This document shows positions 36,206-45,668 of a stretch of DNA of 64,000 nucleotides, piece by piece. The first letter of the stretch is position 1. Each line of letters begins with the position of its first letter. The translations under genes were made by a program, and so were the position numbers. Origin of the DNA: Bacteroidota bacterium (GTDB lineage Bacteria > Bacteroidota > Bacteroidia > Bacteroidales > Lentimicrobiaceae). The notes under the pieces are model-generated. The model was not told the origin of the DNA and did no database searches. It worked only from the letters and a program-made list of their open reading frames with translations. The stretch is from positions 1-64,000 of the forward strand of contig JAEZNO010000037.1 in assembly GCA_023441805.1 (NCBI GenBank). The letters are read 5' to 3'.

Positions 36206-37508
36206 AACGCTTAAACATATAACAACTTTTGATTGCTTGCCTTTTGATAATGAAACGGCAACAGCCGATGTATTGCAGGAGTTTATGCAATCGCAAAGCA
36301 AGAATGTGTTTTGGTTTTCAGCAGGATACAATGCAGATGATGAAAATAAATTAGCAGAGTACAATTATCGCAGCAATCAATGGACTGCAGGCAGGTTTGT
36401 GGGCGAAGCTATTTTTAAGCACAATCAAACCGACTATAAAATAACCATTAAGCCAAGGTTTGGCGAAAAAGTGCTTTTCAGAATGTTGGAAGAAATTTTC
36501 AATATTCGGATTACTACTTCGGCAAGCCAAACCAGTAAAAGCGTTGACTGGCAACATTACATAAAGCGTATCATAGCCTTTATCTGGTTGCAGAAATTGG
36601 CTAACGCCAATTTACATGGTGTGCCTAAAACTCAGGTAAAAAGAGAACATAAGGGGGCAACCATAAGGGGCCGTTTAGATGTGAGAAGATCAATAAAGCA
36701 TCTCCACCAAAGCAGTGAAATAATCTCATCTTATCGGGAGAAGCAGGTAGATAGTCATATAGCTCAAATAATTTTTCAGGTTTACCAAATTCTGAAATCA
36801 GATTTTGAGATAGGCAAAATCAATATACCCGATTCTGCCAGAGATGCCATAAATCAGGTACACACTGTTGTACAAAATAAAGTGCACCTAAACGAAAGCG
36901 ACTACAGAAATATCAAGTACAAGGATATTTATTTAAGCTGGAAGCCCGTAGTGGATTTGTCTTGGGATATTATCAAGCGAAAACAGATCAGCTTAAAACA
37001 AGATAAGGCCAAACAAGGGTTCGGTTTCTTTATAGACATGGCCGAAGTTTGGGAGCAATTCCTGAGAGCCACTCTGAAAAAGCATCTTTTGCCGTATGGT
37101 TGGAGGAGCCGAAATGAAAAAAAAGTTGCATACAAGGGTTATTTCTTCCAAAGGGAATTGATACCGGATTTGATTTTCCAAAAAGAGAACGAGATAGCGG
37201 TTTGGGATGCTAAGTATAAGCGTATGAAGGGTAGATATTATGATATTGACCGTTCCGATTTTTTTCAAATTCACACATACATCCAATATCAGTTAAATCA
37301 CAAAACGGTAAAGGCGGGTGGTTTGCTTTATCCCATTTCCTGTTCTCCAAATTTCGATGAATACACAAGTCCCCGCCTGATAAACGAAGAAGGTGTTAAG
37401 CTGAATTTTTCTATTGATGGCATCGAGCTATCCGAAGCTGAAGAAAACGAAAAGCACATTCAGGCGGAGGAAGCATTTTTAAAACGAATTATAAAAAGCA
37501 TTTCATAA
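36198..37508 (+). CDS. mcrC: McrC-like nuclease subunit of the McrBC system
   Basis: 436 residues. The N-terminal half (for example QWTAGRFVGEAIFKHNQTDYKITIKPRFGE) is the McrB-contacting region. The C-terminal PD-(D/E)xK nuclease core shows Glu 283 (MAEVWEQFL), Asp 324 (LIPDLIF) and Asp337-x-Lys339 (VWDAKYK). Catalytic residues are intact, so the enzyme should be active. It starts inside the mcrB 3' end, and the hsdR relic begins one base after its stop. Confidence 0.92.
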   Translation: MAETLKHITTFDCLPFDNETATADVLQEFMQSQSKNVFWFSAGYNADDENKLAEYNYRSNQWTAGRFVGEAIFKHNQTDYKITIKPRFGEKVLFRMLEEIFNIRITTSASQTSKSVDWQHYIKRIIAFIWLQKLANANLHGVPKTQVKREHKGATIRGRLDVRRSIKHLHQSSEIISSYREKQVDSHIAQIIFQVYQILKSDFEIGKINIPDSARDAINQVHTVVQNKVHLNESDYRNIKYKDIYLSWKPVVDLSWDIIKRKQISLKQDKAKQGFGFFIDMAEVWEQFLRATLKKHLLPYGWRSRNEKKVAYKGYFFQRELIPDLIFQKENEIAVWDAKYKRMKGRYYDIDRSDFFQIHTYIQYQLNHKTVKAGGLLYPISCSPNFDEYTSPRLINEEGVKLNFSIDGIELSEAEENEKHIQAEEAFLKRIIKSIS

Positions 37509-37509
37509 C

Positions 37510-38691
37510 ATGGGCAAACTATCAGAATTAAAGGGAGTTGAAAAACCCGTAACCGAATGGCTTAGTAAAATGGGCTGGACTTTCAAAAGCAATGATGATT
37601 TGAAAGTGTATAGCCGCCCATTTAATAATCCGGTTCTCGAATCTGTTCTCATTGAAAAATCGGCACAGATTAACAATATCACTCAGGCTGTTGCCAGGTA
37701 AGCAGTGGAGCAATTGCTCCAAAACCTGTAACCCTATACCCATTTTAGGGAATGAGGCTTTCCTGAACAAACTGACTTTCCATGTTATGATGAAATTACG
37801 TCTGAATTGGATGAAGATGAAAAGCTAGAAAAAAGGGTTCAGGTATGGAAGGTGTTTTTGAAACATCCCGAAAGAATTGAAACGCTGGCAAAAGATATTG
37901 CCGAAGGTTTTAGAAATGTAGTTGAACCGCAAGGTTACAAAGCCCAGGTAGTGATTTGTGATAAAGAAGCCTGTGTATTGTATTATAAGGGGCTGCTCAA
38001 ATATTTCGACCGTTCAGAAATCTCAATCTTTTTTTCAACGGGTGCTTAGGATGAAGGTGAAAAATATGAACTGTTCAAAGACCATTATAAAGAAGATGCT
38101 GAACGGAAAAAGCTGATACGCCAGTGAAAACGCAGAATAACCGAGGAAGAGCAAAAATTAGGGAACAACCATAAAATATTTATTGTCTGTAACATGCTGC
38201 TCACGGGTTTTGATGCTCCTATTGAGCAAACCATGTATCTGGATAGACCCATCTTTGACCACATTCTTTTGCAAGCCGTAGCCCGAACCAACAGGCCCTA
38301 TAACGACAAAGTATCTAAATTATCAAAGGAGTTTGGTCGCATAGTAGATTATGTGGGTGTATTCCAGAATTACAAGTATCCCTTGAACTACGACCCTGAA
38401 GATATTGGCGAATTCGAAGATGTAGAAAGCTTGGTTGCTATGTTTCCAAAAGTATAAGATGATGCATTTAAGCCCCTTGAAGATATACAACTGGAAGATA
38501 GTTTCGAATGTGCTATGAACATTGTAAGGACGTTGACTGAAATGGATCATGGTAAGTTTGAAAATTCATTTAGAGAGATAGTGCAGTTATGGGAATCAAT
38601 TTCACCGCATCCGAAACTAAGGGAACACAAAGAGCAGTATTTATGGCTGAATGAGATTTACGAGATATACCTTGAAGAGTTAATTTATTGA
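37510..38691 (+). pseudogene. hsdR relic (type I restriction endonuclease R subunit)
   Basis: A single reading frame with at least six internal stops (37699, 37729, 37753, 38047, 38125, 38455) but no frameshift. The N-terminal piece (ELKGVEKPVTEWLSKMGW ... SVLIEKSAQINNIT) matches the start of HsdR; the central helicase/nuclease section is gone, replaced at ~37760 by the C-terminal half (DEKLEKRVQVWKVFLKHPERIE, then IFIVCNMLLTGFDAPIEQTM and HILLQAVARTNRPYNDK, a helicase motif VI-like region). The tail ends at about 38691. No hsdM or hsdS is present. It is a decayed leftover of a former type I system in the same island. Confidence 0.85.
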
Positions 38692-38811
38692 ACCCACCCG
38701 GCCAACACACAAGCACGGCTAATGCAGTGGCTAACCCACAATGCCAGCCCCTCCACTGCATCTATGGTGGTGATCCTTCCACACTTTATAACACCTTTGT
38801 CTTTACTTTTG

Positions 38812-38819
38812 TACCTTTG
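38812..38819 (+). promoter_or_regulatory. -7 promoter element of rsmE
   Basis: TACCTTTG matches TAnnTTTG, 20 bp upstream of the rsmE ATG. The interval 38692-38811 has an 8-bp inverted repeat (TGCAGTGG / CCACTGCA, 38723 to 38760) but no gene. Confidence 0.45.
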
Positions 38820-38839
38820 TGTAGCAATGAAAGTAAAGA

Positions 38840-39571
38840 ATGCATTTATTTTACATAGAGAGTGATATCCAGGCACTACTACGGGATGGTAGGAGAGACA
38901 TTTCATTACCGGATGATGAAGCAGCCCACCTTAAAGTACTGAGATTACGCCCCGGTGAGGAAATTCAGCTCACTGACGGATTAGGGCATTTCGGAATAGG
39001 AAAAGTAATTGAAAGTAGTGGGAAAAGTAATTTAATAACCCTGCTGGAAGTGACCTCTGCACAACCCAGACCATGGTATGTACATATAGCAGTTGCCCCT
39101 ACAAAGAATATTGCCAGATTTGAATGGTTCCTTGAAAAAGCTACTGAAATCGGAATCGATGAAATCACACCCTTTTTCAGCGAACACTCTGAAAGAGTTA
39201 ACCTGAGAATCGACAGGCTTAATAAGGTGGCAATATCAGCAATGAAGCAATCGCTTAAAGCATTCATGCCAAGAATAAATGAGCCGGTGTTATTGAGTAA
39301 ATTCCTTAATGAATCATCATTTCAGCAAAATAATTGTTTTATAGCCTGGCTGGATAAGGAGAATACGCTGCCTCACCTTAAAAGCGTTTGTAAGGTAGGA
39401 CAACCGGCTACCGTACTGATTGGTCCTGAAGGCGATTTTAGCCGGTTGGAGGTAGAGACTGCCAAGCAGAAGGGGTTTATTCCGGTAAGTTTAGGAAGAT
39501 CGAGACTGCGAACCGAAACTGCAGCCCTTACTGCATGTTTTATAGTTAATTTGTTAAATGAACCGGATTAA
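38840..39571 (+). CDS. rsmE: 16S rRNA m3U1498 methyltransferase
   Basis: 243 residues. An N-terminal PUA-like domain (SLPDDEAAHLKVLRLRPGEEIQLTDG) is followed by a SPOUT methyltransferase domain ending in the trefoil knot (TVLIGPEGDFSRLEVETAKQ, then SLGRSRLRTETAALTA), which binds S-adenosylmethionine. It methylates N3 of U1498 in the ribosome decoding region. The gene marks the return to core chromosome after the defence island and is followed closely by a DUF4159 gene, a common pairing in this phylum. Confidence 0.95.
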   Translation: MHLFYIESDIQALLRDGRRDISLPDDEAAHLKVLRLRPGEEIQLTDGLGHFGIGKVIESSGKSNLITLLEVTSAQPRPWYVHIAVAPTKNIARFEWFLEKATEIGIDEITPFFSEHSERVNLRIDRLNKVAISAMKQSLKAFMPRINEPVLLSKFLNESSFQQNNCFIAWLDKENTLPHLKSVCKVGQPATVLIGPEGDFSRLEVETAKQKGFIPVSLGRSRLRTETAALTACFIVNLLNEPD

Positions 39572-39575
39572 AGAT

Positions 39576-40229
39576 ATGCGAAGATTTCTTTTAATAGCAC
39601 TGATAGTAATTTTAGGAACGACAGTTTATGCACAAGGTCCGATACAAATTGCCCTTTTAAAATACAGGGGTGGTGGCGACTGGTATGCAAACCCTACATC
39701 GCTAACAAATCTCATAGATTTCTGTAATAAGAACCTGCATACCAATATCAATCCGTCGTATGCAACGGTCGAGGCCGGAAATCCTGCCATCTTCAATTAT
39801 CCTTTCGTGCATATCACCGGACATGGGAATATAATGTTTGATGATCAGGAAGCACTTAATATCAGGAATTACCTGCTTGCCGGGGGATTCTTGCATATTG
39901 ATGATAATTATGGCCTTAACGAATTTGTCAGGCCTCAGATGAAGAAGGTCTTTCCTGAACTCGATTTTGTTGAATTGCCTTTCTCCCACCCTATTTATCA
40001 TCAGAAATATAATTTTCCAAATGGATTGCCCAAGATCCACGAGCATGATAGTAAACCACCTCAGGGATATGGATTAATAAAGGATGGTCGCCTGATATGC
40101 TTTTACACGTACGAATGTGATTTAGGTGATGGTTGGGAAGATCCCCAGGTGCATCATGATTCAGAAGCTACACGAACTAAGGCCTTGCAGATGGGGGCAA
40201 ATATCATTCAATACGTTTTTATGAAATAG
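39576..40229 (+). CDS. DUF4159 secreted/periplasmic protein
   Basis: 217 residues from ATG 39576; an upstream ATG at 39558 overlaps rsmE. Signal peptide MRRFLLIALIVILGTTVYAQ. The mature part has the DUF4159 pattern: KYRGGGDWYANPTSLTNLIDF, FVHITGHGNI, LAGGFLHIDDNYG and a conserved SHPIYH stretch. The fold resembles a glutamine amidotransferase-like Rossmann domain in related families. Function unknown. It lies 4 bp after rsmE, probably cotranscribed. Confidence 0.85.
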   Translation: MRRFLLIALIVILGTTVYAQGPIQIALLKYRGGGDWYANPTSLTNLIDFCNKNLHTNINPSYATVEAGNPAIFNYPFVHITGHGNIMFDDQEALNIRNYLLAGGFLHIDDNYGLNEFVRPQMKKVFPELDFVELPFSHPIYHQKYNFPNGLPKIHEHDSKPPQGYGLIKDGRLICFYTYECDLGDGWEDPQVHHDSEATRTKALQMGANIIQYVFMK

Positions 40230-40299
40230 ACGTCCTGTTATCCAAATTAATCGCTAACCGGGACATTGCAGTGACAAGTAACTGTTTTTAAACAGGCAC

Positions 40300-40330
40300 A
40301 AAAAAAGAGGCTGCCCATTTGGACAGCCTC
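40300..40330 (-). terminator. Terminator of the cold-shock gene
   Basis: On the minus strand, GAGGCTG.CC / GG.CAGCCTC stem (one mismatch) with ATTT-type loop, followed by a run of seven T. Located 35 bp after the csp stop, facing the DUF4159 gene. Confidence 0.75.
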
Positions 40331-40364
40331 GTATAAGCTAAATCGTAATAACTATATTTCTTAG

Positions 40365-40556
40365 TTATGCTAGTTTAACCTTTACAGCATTCATGCCTTT
40401 TTTTCCTTCCTGAAGTTCAAAAGTCACCGTGTCACCTTCGTTAACACGGTCAATTAAACCGGTTGCATGAACGAAGTATTCCTTACCGGATTCTTCGTCA
40501 AAAATAAAACCATAACCTTTTGATTCATTGAAGAATTTCACTTTTCCTGTTTTCAT
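40365..40556 (-). CDS. Cold-shock domain protein
   Basis: 63 residues, one cold-shock domain with RNP1 (KGYGFIF) and RNP2-like (EYFVHA) motifs. Binds single-stranded RNA or DNA and acts as an RNA chaperone. Slightly shorter than E. coli CspA, normal for Bacteroidota. Monocistronic between two terminators, with its own -7 element. Confidence 0.95.
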   Translation of the reverse strand: MKTGKVKFFNESKGYGFIFDEESGKEYFVHATGLIDRVNEGDTVTFELQEGKKGMNAVKVKLA

Positions 40557-40583
40557 AAGCTAATAAAAAATTAAAAATAAGCG

Positions 40584-40591
40584 CAAATGTA
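40584..40591 (-). promoter_or_regulatory. -7 promoter element of the cold-shock gene
   Basis: TACATTTG (TAnnTTTG) 27 bp upstream of the ATG; a TTGG lies about 23 bp further upstream as a weak -33. Confidence 0.45.
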
Positions 40592-40654
40592 AGTTAATTT
40601 CCACTTGATAACACCAATAGTGACAAAAAGTTTAAAATAAATTATTTTATATGG

Positions 40655-40680
40655 AAAAAGGTGCGTCGCCGCACCTTTTT
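40655..40680 (-). terminator. Terminator of the 1515-residue T9SS gene
   Basis: AAAAAGGTGCG / CGCACCTTTTT perfect stem with TCGC loop, symmetrical, about 30 bp after the stop of the gene at 40710-45257. Confidence 0.85.
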
Positions 40681-40709
40681 CGTTTCAGGAAATTACAACT
40701 ACACTTAAC

Positions 40710-43700
40710 CTATCTAATTACCACTTTTTCTTGTGCAATGCCTTCTGTAGATTTTAGTACCACAAGCAAAGTGCCTTTTACAAAGCGTGTTACATCGAGT
40801 GTATGACTGTTGCCGGTCATTGTCTCACTGTGTAACAGTTGCCCGTCCATGTTAAATATCATAAGTTCACTTCCGGCTGTTGTTTCAATAGTCAGTTTCT
40901 CTGAAGTCGGATTCGGATAGAGTCTGATACCACCTGTAATGATATTATTAGTGCTGGTCGGATCGTATACCACGGTGTTCGAGAATGAGAATTCTGATTC
41001 GCCTGTAGTAAAGTGAGTCTTCACTCCATAGATGTATTTGCCTGCTACTGCCGGTGGCCATGCTTCATCAGTATACGGACTTGCAGCCACTAATGAACTG
41101 TTGATTAAAGGCCAGTTAGCTGCATTCGATAAATCGTCGAAGAGACCGAATTTAATATCATAACCGCTAATGCTACGCTCACTTGCATTTGCTATCCCCT
41201 TAGCCTGATCACCTTTCAGTACATTGGCGTGAATCAGGAATGAGCCTGAAAATCCGGTCAGACTTGACAGTTTGTAGAATTCACCACCCTGATAGTAATA
41301 ATGAGCATAATCAGGTGTATTTGAAGATGCGGTATCAATACCAAGGTAGTTTGACTGTAAGAGTGTATTTTCCCATGAAACCATAACGAAATAGTCTCCG
41401 CTCAGGGTCATAGGAATAATGGGTACATTAATCCAGCCATTGTCGACACTTGTGAATTCTTCTGAACGGTAGATCAGTTGTCTTTGATCATTATAAATAT
41501 CAAGACGATGAGGTTTAGGAATACTATTACCGTATCTTGCCCAGTACAGGTCAAAGCTGGTAACTGTTACAGGTTCTTCAATTGGGAAGTAATTACCTAA
41601 CCAAACAGTTTCTGTAGGTTCACCGGCATAGCCTTCTTCATTTTTACCATCATCAAATGATAATACGTCACCATACGTTGTTCCCGGCTCAAACCAGCTG
41701 AGGCTAACGTTGGTTGTGTTATTAACTGCTGTAACCACGCGTGGCAGACTCATAGCCTCGGTAAGAGTAATAGTACCCAGGTCAGCGTCCTCAACTACAT
41801 CAAGAACTACTTCATAATTGTTATAACCGGCAGCCTCAATTGTGAAATTATAGTCGGTAGCAATGAATACTCCTGCCAGTGTAAAGTTTCCATCACTGTC
41901 TGAAGTTGTGCTATAAGTATTGTAACCGTCGAGTGAAATTGTAGCATTTGCAATACCTGTACCGGGATTATCGTTTCCTACGATTTTTCCACTTATTACA
42001 GCATTTCCGAGAACAAGCATTTCAAAATCCAATGAAGTATTGTTACCTGCTGTAATATTCAGAGTCTGAATATTCGGCTGATAACCGTATTTGTTAGCAG
42101 ATGTGTTGAAGTTACCCGCAGGAACAAATGGAATGTTATAGTTACCGGTTCCATCAGTATATACAGTAATATTCAGTGGTTCAATTAAAACTTTCACATC
42201 AGCCAATGGAGCCTGAGTTGCATCATGTACATTACCTGAAGCTGAACCTGTATTATTATTGAATATCAGATCAAGTGAAGGTCTCGTATTGGACTGCCCT
42301 CCTGATGTTGGTGAATATGGATCAATGGGTGAATCATTTGAACCCTGAGTGAGAGTATTGATTCCGCTTCCACTGTAGTTGTAGAAGTACTGATCGTTTG
42401 ATGTGTAATCTGTATCTTTCTGAACCATGATTACCAGATTCAGGGTATGGTCAGAATAGTTGAATGGTGTCTGGAATGGCAGGTAAGCAGTACGCTTATC
42501 CATTAAGAAATCAACATCACCTTCAAAAACAAGAGTCATCTGACCGGCAGGTACCCATTCATCAAGAGTTTCCTTAGTGGTTGTACCCATCCATACTTTT
42601 ACAGGTACATCTAACTCATCATTGTGGAAATTAAATTTATAGTTAATACCGAAAATCACACCTGCTTCACCTATATCTTCGCTTGGGTAAAGTGATTCAG
42701 TCAAACTGTGATTGTAATAGAAAATAATCGGAGCTTCTGATACAAATTCAACCTCACCAACTTCAACTACTTCTGAATCATTGGCAATACCGGTCAGGTA
42801 AAATTTCTCACCTGTATTATTTACCTGGTAAGCATCGTTGTCAAATATTATCTTTCCATAAACAGCATACTCACTAATGTCATTAAATGTATAACTGAGA
42901 TTGAAAGTATGTTCACCGCTTGGTTCGATTTCTTCACCTGAAACTGAATAAAGCTCAAGTCCATTTCCATTGTCGAGCATAAGAGCAATACGATAGCTGT
43001 CAGCTTCAACAGTTTGCAATCCAATGTTCTTGATTGTAAACTGGAAATCTGATTGTTGGCCTACAGTATAGTAGTTCAATCCTTCAATCGACTTAGCCAT
43101 CAGGTCGTAATCTTCGAAGTGAGTAGTAATGTTCTGACCTGTAATAAGGTCAATGCTTACTTGTCCGGTCGATGAAAATGGGTCAGTAATGTTAGACAGG
43201 AATCCAATTCTTCCGGTATGACCGGTATATTCTGATAGGTCAGCTGAGAAATTGCTGTAAACCATACCAGGCAGAGGTCCAATATTCTTTATGAAATTCC
43301 ATGTGTGAGTTGTTTCACTATAGAACCATAAATCCAAATTTCCAACCCACCACATAGTTGTTCGGGCATAAAAATTAAGTACAGGGTTATTACCAATATC
43401 AACACGGCATGATACTAAGGTATCCTGTTGACCTCTTGCTATAAATGCAGTTGCACAGTAAGCACCTGATGCAGGATTTGTATTGCGTGACCACTTGCCG
43501 CCGTGATACCAATTAGTAGGTGGAAACTCAGCACCCTCAAAGTCTTCGTAAAATACATTATATGCAAGTACTGAACGCTCAATTGAAACGTAATTGTTGC
43601 TATTATCGTCATCAGCAGGCAATTCTGCACTAACAATGAAATCACCCGGAGTATTTGCAAGCCATTGTTTGGTAACGGTTACAGTATCAAAAGCATTGAG

Positions 43701-45257
43701 TAATCCGGTGCTTACGGTTCCAATGCTTGTTCCGTTTACTTTAAAATTAACAGCCTTATTGTATGCATTCTTTCCAATATTCTGTACCAGGGCTTTGAGA
43801 GTAACAGTATTTCCTTCAAATACCGTAGTCGGATCAGCAGTCATGTTGCTTATAGTGAACTCATTATTCAGAGGGGTGACGCATGAAATGAATGCAACCC
43901 AGCCGGAAGTTTCTTCCCAACCCGGACCTTTGAATTCTATTGTAAGTGCACCTGCATTATTTAAAGCAGTAATCACACCAGGGCTTTGTGTACCTTGCCA
44001 GTCACCCATAAGAGGTGCATTAACATCAGTACCGTTATAGACTTTGAAACCACCATAACTTGCATTAAATTCAAGGAAAGTTAGTCTCACCCTGTCGCCC
44101 GGACTAGCAGGATAAATTGTTGTGATGGCATTATCGTTCTTGCCAAAATTGCCGTTTAATCCACCTGCATCAGTAAAAGTAGCATTACATGCTGTAATAG
44201 TCTGTGTTCCTGTTGCAACCATTTGGTAAACTGTTCCGTAATTGTAGATGTCGACAGAAACAGAATCATTACTATGATCAGGATCAGAAGAGTGGTTAGC
44301 AAATGCAGTTATAGTATAAGGTCCCGGGACTGATAAATCAGCCTTTGTAGCAAATGAATAAGCAGCTGTTTGATTTGGATCAAGAGTAAAACTGCCAACA
44401 TTCTCAGTAAATGCAGGGCCACCATTAATTGAATAGCCTACCTGGAATCCTGTCATAGGTGTAGGTCCTTCATTCTTAAAATTCACAACTAAAGTCTCAG
44501 TTGTAGTAAGATTTGGGGTGTTGACAGGTTCAATGATACTGATACCACTCAGGTCATTTTCCATACCCGGGCCATAAAGAGCGAAAGCTAAGTTTTGTGA
44601 TCCCCAACTAATTGAGGCAGCAGGTGTCCAATCGGTTGCACCTAAACCAAATCCATTAGCCGGATTTTTCCAATGATACTGGTTTTCAATTACAAGACCG
44701 TCATGAGTATACCAACCCCATGTACCTGTAACTGAAAAATCTGTCACTGCCTGAACACTCACCCAATAGTGGCCTGCGCTCAACTCAACTGGTGTCGTGA
44801 GTGTGATGTCATACAGAAAAATTGCTGATTCCGGATCTATTGTCTGAACATAAAAGTTGACGTCCGGCATTTCGGATATCACATTCCCCGGTACACCATT
44901 ATTATCTTCATAAAAAATAACATTTATACCCGAAATTGTAGCACCCGTATATGTGCTATAAGTACCGGCTGCATTAACATAATTAACTGTCCAGTTCTCA
45001 CCTGCCGGAACTATAAAGTCATCTGCAGCTATGCAGGTGTAACCGGCATTAGCCGCATCAGTAGCTTCCACACTAACAATACTGGACCACGCAAGGGGAT
45101 ACAGTTGGTCGTAAAGAGCCGCTCCTGAGCGGGGACTCTTTGTGGTAGTTACAACAGACTTTTGGGGAGATCGGGTTACCGGCTCCCACGCAAATGCATT
45201 TTTCGACAACAAGCTGCCAATCAGCGCCATTGTTATCCAAAGTGTAATTCTAATCAT
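40710..45257 (-). CDS. Large secreted T9SS protein with CARDB-like and carboxypeptidase-regulatory-like domains
   Basis: 1515 residues. Signal peptide (1-23, cleavage near AFAWEP). Regions in order: an N-terminal beta domain (ADDFIVPAGENWTVNYV), CARDB-like adhesion domains (SIIEPVNTPNLTTTETLVVN), a CUB-like stretch (TCNATFTDAGG-type), a MAM/jelly-roll unit (YEDFEGAEFPPTNWYHGG), two CarboxypepD_reg-like domains (SGNVHDATQAPLADVKVLI and SGKIVGNDNPGTGIANATI), a fibronectin-like end, and a T9SS type A sorting domain (GGIRLYPNPTSEKLTIE to the C-terminus). Probably a cell-surface or secreted adhesin or scaffold. No protease triad was visible. Monocistronic. Confidence 0.85.
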   Translation of the reverse strand: MIRITLWITMALIGSLLSKNAFAWEPVTRSPQKSVVTTTKSPRSGAALYDQLYPLAWSSIVSVEATDAANAGYTCIAADDFIVPAGENWTVNYVNAAGTYSTYTGATISGINVIFYEDNNGVPGNVISEMPDVNFYVQTIDPESAIFLYDITLTTPVELSAGHYWVSVQAVTDFSVTGTWGWYTHDGLVIENQYHWKNPANGFGLGATDWTPAASISWGSQNLAFALYGPGMENDLSGISIIEPVNTPNLTTTETLVVNFKNEGPTPMTGFQVGYSINGGPAFTENVGSFTLDPNQTAAYSFATKADLSVPGPYTITAFANHSSDPDHSNDSVSVDIYNYGTVYQMVATGTQTITACNATFTDAGGLNGNFGKNDNAITTIYPASPGDRVRLTFLEFNASYGGFKVYNGTDVNAPLMGDWQGTQSPGVITALNNAGALTIEFKGPGWEETSGWVAFISCVTPLNNEFTISNMTADPTTVFEGNTVTLKALVQNIGKNAYNKAVNFKVNGTSIGTVSTGLLNAFDTVTVTKQWLANTPGDFIVSAELPADDDNSNNYVSIERSVLAYNVFYEDFEGAEFPPTNWYHGGKWSRNTNPASGAYCATAFIARGQQDTLVSCRVDIGNNPVLNFYARTTMWWVGNLDLWFYSETTHTWNFIKNIGPLPGMVYSNFSADLSEYTGHTGRIGFLSNITDPFSSTGQVSIDLITGQNITTHFEDYDLMAKSIEGLNYYTVGQQSDFQFTIKNIGLQTVEADSYRIALMLDNGNGLELYSVSGEEIEPSGEHTFNLSYTFNDISEYAVYGKIIFDNDAYQVNNTGEKFYLTGIANDSEVVEVGEVEFVSEAPIIFYYNHSLTESLYPSEDIGEAGVIFGINYKFNFHNDELDVPVKVWMGTTTKETLDEWVPAGQMTLVFEGDVDFLMDKRTAYLPFQTPFNYSDHTLNLVIMVQKDTDYTSNDQYFYNYSGSGINTLTQGSNDSPIDPYSPTSGGQSNTRPSLDLIFNNNTGSASGNVHDATQAPLADVKVLIEPLNITVYTDGTGNYNIPFVPAGNFNTSANKYGYQPNIQTLNITAGNNTSLDFEMLVLGNAVISGKIVGNDNPGTGIANATISLDGYNTYSTTSDSDGNFTLAGVFIATDYNFTIEAAGYNNYEVVLDVVEDADLGTITLTEAMSLPRVVTAVNNTTNVSLSWFEPGTTYGDVLSFDDGKNEEGYAGEPTETVWLGNYFPIEEPVTVTSFDLYWARYGNSIPKPHRLDIYNDQRQLIYRSEEFTSVDNGWINVPIIPMTLSGDYFVMVSWENTLLQSNYLGIDTASSNTPDYAHYYYQGGEFYKLSSLTGFSGSFLIHANVLKGDQAKGIANASERSISGYDIKFGLFDDLSNAANWPLINSSLVAASPYTDEAWPPAVAGKYIYGVKTHFTTGESEFSFSNTVVYDPTSTNNIITGGIRLYPNPTSEKLTIETTAGSELMIFNMDGQLLHSETMTGNSHTLDVTRFVKGTLLVVLKSTEGIAQEKVVIR

Positions 45258-45291
45258 AATGGTAGGTTTGTGTTTAAATTATTTTAAGCAA

Positions 45292-45537
45292 TCAATAATT
45301 CTTATTTTCTGATTCAGATGATCTCATTTGATCATCCTTCTCTTTCCCTGAGACTAATTCATCTTCTTCTACTTTATTACAGAATGCAGGTGAATCAACT
45401 CTCTCTAAGAGCTTCTTTAATGCAGCATTCTCATCAGCAAGCTGCTTCAGTTGTTCATTCACTTCCTCGCTGCTGCTTACTGCCGGTCTTCTCCTAATTG
45501 TTTTCTTTGATCGCATAGAACGTATTGTTATCGACAC
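45292..45537 (-). CDS. Small hydrophilic coiled-coil protein, unknown function
   Basis: 81 residues (or 74 if the ATG at 45516 is used). Basic N-terminus (RSKKTIRRRP), then a predicted short coiled coil (EEVNEQLKQLADENAALKKLLERV) and a very charged tail. Located 34 bp upstream of the large T9SS gene in the same orientation. No family recognised. The coiled-coil pattern argues it is translated. Confidence 0.5.
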   Translation of the reverse strand: MSITIRSMRSKKTIRRRPAVSSSEEVNEQLKQLADENAALKKLLERVDSPAFCNKVEEDELVSGKEKDDQMRSSESENKNY

Positions 45538-45668
45538 AAAAATCGTTTAACAATAATCATAACCATCATTTTATAGGGCAATAAAATGACTACAGGGAAC
45601 AAAAATGGAGGGAACAAAATTACTACAATTGAAGTAGCATAATAATTACTATGCTCATATTCTGATAC

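Noticed and set aside
37699..38457. Idea that the in-frame stops of the hsdR relic are recoded codons
   Set aside because: All three stop codons occur, the central domains are deleted, and neighbouring genes use the standard code, so simple decay is the better reading.
38723..38760. 8-bp inverted repeat TGCAGTGG/CCACTGCA considered as another attC-like site
   Set aside because: There is no AAC/GTT core pair at the right places, no second arm pairing and no cassette gene beside it.
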